64,000 bases of DNA from Diospyros lotus (lineage: Eukaryota > Streptophyta > Magnoliopsida > Ericales > Ebenaceae). The notes under the pieces were generated by a model. That model ran no database searches and was not told the origin of the DNA. It saw only the letters and a list, made by a program, of their open reading frames with translations. Below are positions 42,306 through 52,934 of this stretch, piece by piece. The first letter of the stretch is position 1. Each line of letters begins with the position of its first letter. The stretch is taken from contig NC_068350.1 in NCBI RefSeq assembly GCF_014633365.1, positions 5,410,501 through 5,474,500 of the forward strand, given 5' to 3'. A program made the translations under genes and the position numbers.

Positions 42306-44066
42306 TCAACCATGTGATGCCACCTGAGCAGAGAAAGGATGGAGACTGCGGACTGGGTGTGGCCTGTCCATGTCTTCCTGTATTGGCCCCCTTCGATTCT
42401 TCATCTGCTCAATTACATCTTGAATCAGCAACGTCATGTTCCAGTGAGAAGATCCGCCTTCTTCCACCGCCCTCTTCGCCATCTCTTCCAGCTCTCTAGC
42501 TCTCTCCCTTCTCTGGACTCCTCCTTCTCCTTCGTCCATTAGCCGATCCACGGCCCTCTTGATTTCCTCCCTCTTCACCATCACCTCGCCCTTCTCTTCC
42601 ACTCCTCCCCTTTTCATCCCAACTTCCACGCTGATTCTTACTCCAATCCTCAACACCTGTGTTGGAAAGTTGAAAGATGAAATCGAGAGAGAGAAAGAGT
42701 TATTAGAAACTGGTTTCGATCAGATGCATAACAATGGATAAGTTAATTACAGACAATATTCTTTAAAAGATTTTAGCAACCTGGGTTACCACTTTCTCAT
42801 TGTAGAATTGCTCAGCGAACATTGGCCAGGTTATCATCGGAACGCCGGCGGAAATTCCTTCCAGGGTTGAGTTCCACCCACAGTGAGTCAAGAACCCTCC
42901 CACGGCCGGATGGGAGAGAATCAGAATTTGGGGCGCCCATCCATGGATTATCAGACCCTTTTCTTTGTTCCGCTCTTCGAATCTCTCTTCTTCCAGCCAT
43001 TTCTGTATCTCCGGGGAATAATCCGTTTCTCTGATTATCCAAATGAAGGGCCGATTCGACGATTCCAGTCCAAGCCCGATTTCGATTAGTTGGTCAGTTG
43101 GGATGTGGCAGAGGCTGCCGAAGCAAGTGTAAATGACGGAGTTATTCGACCGGTTGTCAAGCCAGCTCAGGCAACGGTGCTCGTCGACGGAGTTTTTGTT
43201 CCCCCGGCCGAACTTATCCAGCAGCTCTTTGTTGCAGAGGGAAACAGGCCCAATGCACCATGTTTTCTTCTTCACTTTTCTGTATTCCTCTACATAGCCG
43301 AGCTCCATCTCCTCGAAGCTGTTTACCTGTGAACCAAAACAATAAATTCGTATCGCTTTAAATGAATTATAAGACTCTAAAAAAAATCAAAATATCCTAA
43401 TCTTAACCTCACCAAAACGCCCTCTGCCGAAAGCAAAGCTGCTTTCATCTGGTCCAAGAGGCCGTCAAGCTTATCTGAATCTTTCCGGATGGATCGAGGT
43501 AACTGCGACTTAGTTAATTCGATTCTATGAGGCAAATTCGGCAGGAGAATGGGCTTCTCACTATCAAACAATTCTTCGTCCATGGAATCGATGCGATTGG
43601 AGCAGACGAGGCTGAAGCAAGAAATCGCATTGAAGACGTACGTCGGGATGTTGAATTTCCGGCCAACTTGCGCCATCCAGGGAACGGCATTGCTGGTGAC
43701 GAAGCAGCTCGGCCTCGGTTCCAAACCAGAAACCAATTTTTCGAGATGGTCCTGAAGCATGCTGCTGGCTTGGAAGAACTGGGTTGCTTGGTTGGGAGAG
43801 GTGAGAGTGTCCATGTTTTCTGATCCCGGCGGCAATCCGGCCTGGCTGCAGGGGAACTTGAGGGGGACGAGGCGGAGCTTGAGGTTGGCTGCGACGGCAC
43901 GGTCTACGATGGGTTGGAAGCGGGCGGCGTTGAGTGGGGTGGTGATAATGGTGACGGCGAGGCCGCGCTGGGCCAGCAGCTTGGCGAAGTCCGTCATGGG
44001 GATGAGATGGCTCTGGGACATGAGAGGAACGACGAGGAAGTGGAGCTGCTCAATTTGGGAGGCCAT
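42306..44066 (-). CDS. UGT C: UGT73-like glycosyltransferase, two introns
   Basis: Three exons (44066-43413, 43326-42781, 42656-42306) join in phase 0 through GT-AG introns of 87 and 124 bases to 516 residues. The catalytic His20 is present (MSQSHLIP), but the position of the activating Asp is Ser125 ([10 protein letters not shown]), as in UGT B. The PSPG donor box is intact (begins [12 protein letters not shown], contains [10 protein letters not shown], ends FAEQ). [11 protein letters not shown] and the CFGSLCHIP block place it with UGT73. The N-terminus (MASQ...[13 protein letters not shown]) is very like UGT B, so these two are recent duplicates relative to UGT A. Intron 1 lies directly before VNSFEEME and intron 2 after NEKVVTQ. 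UGT B has no introns, and UGT A's single intron is eight residues upstream of its VVVNSF. The enzyme may use a replacement for the missing acid or be weak. Confidence 0.93.
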
Positions 44067-44106
44067 GGCTATTGGCTAAGACCCACCAAAGCTCAGTTCT
44101 TTATAA

Positions 44107-44200
44107 GCTTGATCGGAGATTTTAGTCCACCAAATTTTACTATATATGTATGAGCTTGATAGGAGATTTCTAGTCCACCAAGTTTCACTATATATATATA
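44107..44200 (-). promoter_or_regulatory. Two-copy 47-bp tandem duplication in the UGT C promoter
   Basis: The phrase GCTTGATCGGAGATTTTAGT near 44107 recurs with few changes near 44154, both ending in CCACCAA...ACTATATAT. The block lies 40-135 bases upstream of the ATG of UGT C and next to a TA run (44190-44212). On the minus strand a TATAAA lies at 44105-44100, only 34 bases from the ATG. Confidence 0.75.
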
Positions 44201-44310
44201 TATATATATATTGGAAATTTTAGTTGGAAACATAGTTTTGACACTTATTAAGGTATGTTATGAGGTTGCTATTAATGTGTTATCTATTTTTTTTTTATAG
44301 CGCGTAATTC

Positions 44311-44744
44311 TTAGAGTGTGTTTAATTACACATATTTATCATAAAAAATATGTAATTATTACACATTTTCTATAGAAAACAATCAAACACTCTTAATTTT
44401 TTTATGAAAAAATATATATAATATAAGCATTTAAAGATTCTTTCCATGAAATTCATTTTTCAAAAAGATAGGGTAGTTTTTATTTTTTAGGCAATATTAC
44501 CTAGAATTAAATTCTAGGTAGTGTTTGATTACACATATTTATCATAGAAAATGTATAATAATTATAATATTTTTTATGAAAGCAATCAAACACTCTTAAT
44601 TTTTTTATGAAAAAATGTGTATGATACAATTATTTAAAATTTCTTTCTATAGAATTCATTTTCCAAGGGGTGGGGTAGTTTTTATTTTCTAGGTAAATAT
44701 TATCTAAAATTAAATTCTAGGTAATGCAATCAAACACACCTTTA
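44311..44744. mobile_element. MITE, PIF/Harbinger-type (copy 4) with internal duplication, TTA duplication
   Basis: TTA at 44311-44313 and 44742-44744 borders inverted ends GAGTGTGTTTAATTAC / AGGTGTGTTTGATTGC. The interior repeats itself: about 44314-44530 and about 44515-44735 share TTACACATATTTATCATA and CAATCAAACACTCTTAATTTTT. This is one element arrayed on another. The unit equals the MITE at 37313-37544. Confidence 0.78.
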
Positions 44745-45309
44745 GGATGTGTTTGATAGTATTTAGTTGGAAAGAAAATTATTTTCTAACTTGCATAGAA
44801 AATAAAAACCATCTCCCTCTAGATGGAATTTTTTATGGAAAAGAATCAAAAATATGCTTTAATGGTTGTATTATGAAATTGAATTTCATGAAAAATATAG
44901 TGTGTCAAACATCAAAAATTGAATTCAATTTCTTGGGTATAACATTTTTTATGCTTGTGGGTAATTTGAATATTAAAATTGTGTTCAAACAACACTTCCA
45001 TATTTGGCTAAAATTCACTAAGTCCCTCAAAGCTTGTAATTTGAAATTCTTAACCCCAGTAACTTTATTTTTAATCGGAACCCTCTTTTTGACACTATGT
45101 TTTGGCAAAAAATAAGTAGATTTACATGATTAAAAAATGATTACAATATCTCACTTAATCTTGAACAATTACATACAATCTATTATTACAAATTAATTAA
45201 AAATTAAAATACCAGGAGGTGAGTGTCCTAATCGTTTTTATATATATGTTTAGTTTGCTAATTTTATTAACAAAAAGAAATTTCATCAAATATTATTATT
45301 TTTTTAATT
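44745..45309. other. AT-rich spacer left of the transposase fossil
   Basis: No gene family was recognised. GGATGTGTTTGATAGTATTTAG at its left edge resembles the ends of the neighbouring MITEs, so part of it may be a further decayed copy. Confidence 0.4.
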
Positions 45310-45960
45310 AGGATTGTGTTGGATCACTTGATGAAACTTATGTTCAAAAGCAAAAATACCTTTTGAATTTCAAGGGAAATTTCGTAGTCCAATAGATGGG
45401 ACCACAGAAAATGTGTTGGCAACCATCTCTTTTGATTTGAGATTTATCTATGTTTTAACTTATTGGGAAAGAATTACACATCAACGCATTCTAAATGATG
45501 CATTATCAAGACTTAGGCGTCAGGGCTGGCCCAAGGGCTAGTGGGGCTAATTTTTTTCAGGAGGGTGGGGGGCCACAAATTCTGTCTGTGTGTGTGTGTT
45601 GGGGCGGGGGGGCGGGGCTGTTTGGGGCCCTAAATTTTTGGGGGCTCTAGGCATAGGCTTTAGTGGCCTCTGCCTTAGCCGGCCCTGTTATGCGTCTTAA
45701 GATTCTTAAAGGTATTCATTTTTAATTGTAATATATTTTGTATTAAATATATAATAAAATATTATCTTTATGGTAGTGATTATGGCATCTAAAATGGATT
45801 GATAACTCCGTACCATCATATTTAATATCATTTTAAAAAATTTATTGATCACTTACTTAAAAATAAAAATGGACTATTTAATTTTTGTCGCTCTTCACTT
45901 AGAAAGTACAATTGAACACAATTTTGGTATATTAAAGAAAAAAAATTGTGTAATAGACTC
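45310..45960 (+). pseudogene. PIF/Harbinger transposase fossil, split by a hAT-type MITE
   Basis: Frames around 45370-45512 read FRSPIDGTTENVLATISFDLRFIYV...ILNDALSR. This is the catalytic-domain pattern of plant Harbinger (DDE_Tnp_4) transposases, in which TQNVLA.C.FD..F.YV and R.L.DA are characteristic. After the MITE (45521-45687), the reading resumes with LKILKGIHF near 45700. A SSLR...FGILK-like block near 45900 corresponds to the RHSSLRN-IE-FGVLK part. Many stops and frameshifts occur. It is the only Harbinger transposase sign in the window and is related by type, not by proof, to the TAA-flanked MITEs. Confidence 0.75.
45513..45695. mobile_element. hAT-type MITE, 167 bp, 8-bp target duplication
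   Basis: The element 45521-45687 starts CAGGGCTGGCCCAAGG and ends CCTTAGCCGGCCCTG, so the ends form an inverted repeat of about 15 bp with few mismatches. The flanks are TTAGGCGT (45513-45520) and TTATGCGT (45688-45695), an eight-base duplication with one change, as expected of hAT elements. It is inserted in the Harbinger transposase fossil. GC-rich interior with a TG run. Confidence 0.85.
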
Positions 45961-48767
45961 TTGTCTATATTAATTATATAAAACACGAATTGATGCTATG
46001 CTTGCTAGGTAGTTGCATTCTACATAATCATGTAATGAGAGTAGATCTTAAATATTTTATTACGAAAGATATTTATGCTCCAAGTCAAAGGAACACACAC
46101 AAATAACATTTTAAGTTAAAGACATAAAATAGAATAACAAAAGAAATGGGCACGAAAAAATAGATATGATAACCTCAATTATATAGAATGATCACATTGC
46201 AACATGCGAATAAAAGATAAGATAATCTTTTTTATTTATAATTATTAATGATGGTTGTAGAAATGAACAAGATAAACGAAAACAAAGATAAATTCCAACA
46301 TTTTAGATAGATCAAACCTATGTCTCACATGCTACTTCAAATTTTAGTTAAGAAGACTATATGAAAGGAAATAAATATTCTTTTTGTTTTAAACCCTAAA
46401 CTCTAAAGTTTTCAATGTGTTGCTACAAAAATCAATTTAAAATTTGTGGTGGATTGTGTTCCTAATTATGTTGAAAATCATTTGATAATAATGAAGAAGG
46501 AATAGAGAATTATAAGCTGACATAAAGAGAAAAATAATTTTAGTTGGGAAGATTGAACGGGGATGATAATTGTTGCAAAAGATATATATAATGAGAAAAT
46601 AATAATAATGATTTTGTTTTATTTTTTTATGTATTTTTTTATTTAATTCATATTAATCATTCAATTTTGAATTTTGTTTTATTATCTGTTTGATATTGTA
46701 GAAAAAATCTCATAAAAAGAGAGGTTGTAACATTTTAAGTAGTACAATTACTTCAATCTTAGCCACATAAGTTAAGAAAAAGTAGCAATTGCAATTTGAG
46801 AGACAACCAAACATCAACTTTATATTGATCTTATATGAGATGAGAGAGATAAAGCAAACATAAACTTGATACTGATGTTATATTTGAAATGATGATAATC
46901 TTGCTTTTTTCTTTGATGATTTAGTTGAGTTTTAGCCAAAAATGCTAATCTACGAAAATTTTGGGTGCAAAACTTTAGCAAAGAACGTGATAGATCAGGT
47001 CGGCATTATAAAAAGTTTATATTATTAATGGTTCTTGAATTTAAACTTATGCTTCATATCTTATCTTATTATGGACAAACAATTATAAATATGAATATTT
47101 TGAGAATGATAGATCAAACCTTGTTACTTTTACTAAGATTATGTATACAAAACTTATAATAATATCAAACTCATGGTTATCTGATTACTTGTTTGTTTGG
47201 ATGATATATGACATTATTATGTTTTTATCTTTATTATAACTATATGTGTTTCTTTCTTTATGTTATATAAAGTTATTTATGTTTCTGTGCAATATTCTAG
47301 ATTTGATGATAAGAGAAAAAAATATTATAATTTTCTAACAAGATTTTTAGATTATAGTCAAACAACAAAAAATAAATTTTATTTTTTTTAAATATTTTTT
47401 TTATATTGTTGCTAAATTACAACAATAAATTTATAATATGAAAAACCAAAATTGATATCCATGTGTCCAAGAGTAATCAAAAAGCTGAAAAACGATTGGA
47501 TGATCATGAGAGATAATGACTTGTTAATGTTGATCAAATAACTGAAATAATCGATTGCCTTAAAAAATTGATTGGTTCTAACTTGAGAATCAACTGGGTC
47601 TTCAAATGATTGGGTCTTGAGAATCGATTGAGTCTAGAGAAACAATTGGGTCTTGAGAACCAATTGAGTCTAGAAAATGAACAAACGGTGAGAGACGTGA
47701 GTAACCCCGCACAAACTCTCCGTTGCTTAAGTCATTCCAAATTTGAGAGGAAAATGGAATCTCGGTAAGAGAATTGGCATACCTGAGTGAGGAGACAAGC
47801 CTTCTATTTATAAGAGAGTGAGAAGGGGGCATGTGGCCATCATCCTATAAGTATCACCCTAACTGTACGTTTAAGTTTGATATCTACAATATTATTTAAA
47901 TAATTAAAAAATATGATATTTAATTCTTGATATATAAAATATCGAGATTCTATATTTTAACTATTAAGATTATTACTTTAACTTCTTATTGTGACAGGAT
48001 ATTAGTGTGTTGATAAACACACCTATTTTTATAAGTGACACGTTATGTGGATGACTAATTGACAATATTTTAAATAAGAACGATGAAATATCGAGTTCAA
48101 CAAAGAAAAAGAATGAAAATTAGTTTGGTCATATTTTGCGATTGAGAATAAAAGAATATAGTATTTTTTTTTTGTTAGTAATTTAGAGATTTAGGTGTTT
48201 GGGATTTAGGAGTTTTTTTTTAACCTATGGGTAATCTAGTCTTTTTTCCATGAAGATAAATTTTAATTTAATTTGTCTAGTTGACACAATCTTTTTATGA
48301 TGTCATTTTCTCTTTTCTATGTATACGTCATTCGTGACATAATTAATACCTTTATTTTTTAATTTTTAATATATGAAATATTGACGTTTTACACGTTAAA
48401 GACTAAATATCATATTTTTTAATTATTGAGAGAGTACAACAAATCAATCAACATATTTAAATACTATCAATTGATTATTCACGTGACATGTTATTTGCGT
48501 AAATGAGTGCATTTATATATGTGTAAATATTTTATCATAATAAAATTTAAAATAATAATTTTTAATAATTAAGATATAGAATCTTAAGCGTCATGGTTTA
48601 GTTATGTGTCCATTCAAACACACACGATATATCTTATCGATTCAAAAGAATATGAAGAAATTTTTATCACTAAGTCTGTATCGCTAATCAAATTTTGTCT
48701 TCTCAATAGCGTAATTAATTAATGAATTATTTTTTAATCATTCATTTGACAGACATAACGAAAAGAA
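45961..48767. other. AT-rich intergenic region, no gene recognised
   Basis: No supported gene. A degenerate tandem of ATTGGGTCTTGAGAA / CGATTGAGTCTAGAG occurs at about 47590-47680, followed by a TATTTATAAGAGAG motif near 47811. It could be a piece of an LTR. The rest is AT-rich without structure that I can name. Confidence 0.5.
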
Positions 48768-48978
48768 AGATGCTATTGATATATTATGACTTACACTTTA
48801 AACTACATAATATAGTTAAAATGTCTAAAATATTTTTCATTCAAGGCAGTGAGGTGAGGCGGTGTGATGTATATGACTAAAATACCTTTCACTCAAGAGA
48901 GTGAGGCAACACGAGGCGGTGAAGCAAGACGATGAGGCACAAAAAATATTTTTTTCATTTATAACGTATCATATAGTC
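48768..48978. repeat. Second copy of the 11713-11925 inverted-repeat family
   Basis: It shares CTATTGATATATTATG, GTTAAAATGTCTAAAATAT and the GTGAGG(C/T)GGTG block with 11705-11880, and ends CATATAGTC. It is directly followed by the TAA-flanked element at 48979. Confidence 0.6.
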
Positions 48979-50199
48979 TAAGGGTGCGTTTGATTGCAAT
49001 GGTGGAATTTGGGTGGAAAGAAATTGAATTCCAGGGAATTGAATTGCAGGGAAAATGAATTCTTGAAAATTAAAAGTTTAAGTTGTTTGATTGGTATAAT
49101 TTTTTACCTTGAAAATGATGTTATTTTCCATCTTTTGGTGTTTGATTGGTAATATTTTTTATAGAATTTAGTCATTTTCTTGGCATTTATTTTTCATAGA
49201 AAATATATTACATTTTCCATGAAATTCAATGGTAAAAATAAAATACATTATTATTTTGATTTTTTTATATAGGATTCTAAATCATTTTCTCAAAAAAATG
49301 AAGCCATAAAATTACTTTTTTTTTATTTCCAAATTTATTAATTTATACATGATTTATAATTTTTTATTTTTATATATTTATATTTATCACGAAAAATTAA
49401 AAATAACAATAAAATTCTCCGTTTATTAATTTGTAATGAAAAATAGCAAGTAAAATAAAAATAAACCCACCCCCAAACCCACTCTCTCACCCCTAAACCC
49501 ACTCTTTCACCTTCTCTGTCTTCCTCTCGCATCTCTTTCCCGCCACTACCATTGCTTGACATTTTTGAAGGTGCAAAAGATCGGCCATATCTGGCTCTAC
49601 GACGCCGACGTCGAGTCATCATCAGCGTGCCCAACAACTAAATCCTCACCATCGGCTCCTCTAACCCCACCGTCACCATCTGGGTCAGCCGCAACGTTGC
49701 CGCCTACTACCCCGACACGCTCATCTCCGTTGTTGTCGTCGGCGATGAGGTCCTCACTTGCCAACGCTGTCGCACCACTGTCACTGTGAGTCTCTCTCTC
49801 TCTTTCTCTCTCACTCTCACTCCGTCACTGTGAAAACGCCAATCTAAAGTTGGAGATGGCGACGAAGCTTGAGTCGAGGCTTGACTTTGGTGGTGGATGG
49901 AGACGTAGAGGAAGGGGACGAAGCCGGCTCAAATGGGAGAGGAAAACCCTAGAGAAATTGAGATGGACAAGTAATGAATTTGGGTGTTGGTGTTGTGTCG
50001 CGGTGAGTGAATTCCATGAAAATAAAAAATTAGTCCCCCCTAGGAAAACCATTTTCAGCAAAAGCGAGAAATTTACGTGACCAAAAAGTAGAACTTAATT
50101 TTTTTGAAAATTTTAGTTAATCAAACACTACAAAAATAAGAATTAAGGTGAGAAATTATCATTTTCTATGAAAAACATATACAATCAAACGCGCTCTAA
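48979..50199. mobile_element. Pack-MITE-like Harbinger-type element carrying a GH17 gene fragment
   Basis: TAA at 48979-48981 and 50197-50199 borders ends GGGTGCGTTTGATTG and (reverse complement) GAGCGCGTTTGATTG, 13 of 15 identical. Subterminal AT-rich sequence with TTTTCATAG/CTATGAAAA words on both sides matches the smaller MITEs in the window. The middle (about 49470-50040) is different: GC-rich, with a recognisable beta-1,3-glucanase fragment (49555-49790). A small TIR element around a host gene piece is the definition of a Pack-type MITE. No transposase is encoded. Confidence 0.78.
49555..49790 (+). pseudogene. Captured fragment of a GH17 beta-1,3-glucanase gene
   Basis: One frame reads VQKIGHIWLYDADVES. 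After a shift the next frame reads VIISVPNN, an in-frame TAA, then ILTIGSSNPTVTIWVSRNV and AAYYPDTLISVVVVGDEVLT (ends about 49752). This is the N-terminal part of the plant glucan endo-1,3-beta-glucosidase (GH17) catalytic barrel, where VQLYDAD, VIISVPNN, AAYYPDT and VGDEVLT are family words. Only about 65 residues are present, with a frameshift and a stop, and nothing of the rest of the enzyme. It lies inside the TIR element and not in a normal gene context. Confidence 0.82.
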
Positions 50200-52934
50200 G
50201 ATTTTGCCAAAAATACCAATAGCATGGTCCAGCGAAAATAATGGAACTGTTGTCCTCATCGTCACGGACGCCTATCGTTGATCTGTCTTCTATTGTCTTC
50301 TACCGGTTCCTATGCGCATTTGTACATTATTAATCCCTTCGTTTTCTTTGACCGTCGGCTCCTCCTTTAACCGCACCAGTCTCCAAGCTACAAGACGGGG
50401 GTGTTGTCCTTTTCTCGTTGAGATCATCGCTTACGCAGCCACCGCATGATGGAAACTAATCAGTACAAATGCAAAGAAGATTGCTCTCTTAAAACCACAA
50501 GATTATTAACGTTGTTGAGGGCCTCCTTTTATGTATTCCAAGCAAAACGCTATAGTAGAATACATATAGCTTTCAAAGTCGGCGGTGCTTTCCGGCCGGA
50601 GCGGAATCTGCAGAGAGGTCCGGTTTGGAGAGGAAGACCGACGAGTTTGCTTGTACTTGAGCGACTAGCACCCGCACGTGCAATAAATTAATAAATGGCA
50701 TTACACAAATACAAATAAATATTTTCTTGTCTCTTTCTTATTTTTGTTTTTTCTAATGCAAAAATTTGTGTCAGTTTTGGGTAGTAATTGACAAATTTAG
50801 GGTTGTAATTGCCGACAGTTGTGAGTAATAAAATGAATAATTAACTAATAAATTGAATCTTAATATTGTGTGTTTATCTTTTATATTAGAATATACGTCG
50901 TTGTTGTTCGAATACAATAATAAATTTATTAATTGAAAATGTTATTGTCAACTTTCTAAAAATCTGCAAGAAAGATAATTATTAGATGGAGTAAAAAAAT
51001 TTCCGTGTATACATTCTGATATTTAAATCAAACACTAAAAACTTGAAGATCATATTGAAATTAGTATCAAAAATATTTTTTTTTGAATGAAAATTTATTT
51101 ATTTATAGAGAATCATAAAACTTTCCCAATTCCACTATAATTATGATTTTTACAGATAATATTTATCTTGATATTTTAAAATTCATTAAAATTATAATTT
51201 TTATGAATAATATCTATTCTAATATTTCAAGATCTATTAGAATTAAATTTTTTTATAGATAATATTTATTCTTTTTGTTGGACTATCAGATGATTTTTTG
51301 AATATAAGAGTTATTTTATTTGTACTTTATGCAGAAACCAATCAATGAGAAATTTATATCTTTTTAGCTTAAAATTTATTTTGAATTTTTAAATTTTTTA
51401 ATCTTTTAATAGGATTTTGGCAGGACACATCAGATGTTAATCTCACATTAATAACATGTAAATAATAATATAATTTATCGTGTTTCATCCTTTATAACAT
51501 AAAATCACTCAAATATTAAAAATACTAAAATTCAAACGCATAATTTTGGAGTTGAAATGGTGACAATTGGGACCTCTCCTGCCAGAGAGCCACGATCTCT
51601 TGTTTGGCCGTCCAGAGATTGAAATCAACGCAGTGGGCGGCTAATGCTATATAGATCTAGACTAGATCTAAGGTTCTAAACAGACTTCAAAAGTTGGGCC
51701 TCCAGCAGCAGAACAAGAGGCCCAGTATTCAGCATAGCTTAGAGTTAGGCCCCGGGTGGAGTACTTGACTACTTGAGGCCGGCGAAACATTTTTTAAATT
51801 TTTATATTCATAAACTTCTACCTAACTAGGTTGACAATGGGACGTGCATTTTGGACTTCACCATCATCTTCATTAACTTAATGTTGAGCAATATTTCTTA
51901 TATTTTTTTATAGGTAAATTCCCACCAAATTAGGGTGACAATAGGACATGCACTTTAGACAATTCCATCATTTTGCTAACAAATCCATTTACTTGTGGCA
52001 TAATAACAATTATTCTCAAATTTAACTATTTTTTTTATATTGTTAATAATAATAATATGTTAAGTCATTTTTCATATGTCAAATTATATGTTTTATTTTT
52101 TTATTATTTCAAATCGTGTGGTTCAATTTGATTTTCATAAACTGCATCACAAGATACTGTACAGTTTGTTCGAATGGACTTTTTATTGGACTTGATTGAT
52201 TAATAAATTAGGCCTAAAATTTTTTTGCTTGATCATTTTAACATATTTTGAGTCTTTAACTTCAAAATTAATTTATTTACAAGAGAAAAAAATAGAAACT
52301 ATACTAGTAAATAGTTTAAACAAATTATGACTTAATAAAAAAATAAATATAAATTTAAATATATTTTCAAAATATGCCATAACTATTAAACTTCAAAAAT
52401 CAAATATAATCAACTTACTACAGCAAGCATAATAAAAGATTTGAGCTTTTAGTGAGAGATTTGAAAGGGAAGGATGAGAGGTTGAGAGTATCGATGAAGG
52501 TTGGGATAGAAAAAATTGTTTAGACTTTGGATTTTTATTTTTTTAATTTATACATTGTTAAGACTCTTAATAATCTAGTAATTCGATTAAAAATTAAAAT
52601 TATTTTTATCAAATTAAAACTTATGCGATTTATAGATTTCTTAAAAAAATCATGTAATATAATATGGTGCAGTTGATTTTCATGATTTAGTAATTTGTTT
52701 GAACATTCTTAAATATAACATCAAATTTGTGATCTATTTATTAATTAATTTTATTAGAAAGCATATAAAATTATAGGCGAAGTTTGTGAAATTCATGCAT
52801 TTCTGTTTTTAAATTATAAAAATGTTATTTAAGCACTTAAAAATAATAATTAGTGCGACATTTTTATATTGTATATCTAATAAATACATGAATATAAAAA
52901 TATCAAACCGTTTAAATTATTAGTTTTTTCAGTC
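50200..52934. other. Intergenic region upstream of the NodGS-like gene
   Basis: No gene was recognised. About 50220-50690 is GC-balanced and could be old coding sequence, but no motif is visible. About 50700-52900 is AT-rich. The last few hundred bases contain the promoter of the NodGS-like gene; no clear TATA box could be chosen. Confidence 0.45.

Noticed and set aside
44745..45115. 122-codon plus-strand frame
   Set aside because: AT-rich, Phe/Leu/Lys-rich translation next to MITE ends; no domain and no splice or promoter support.
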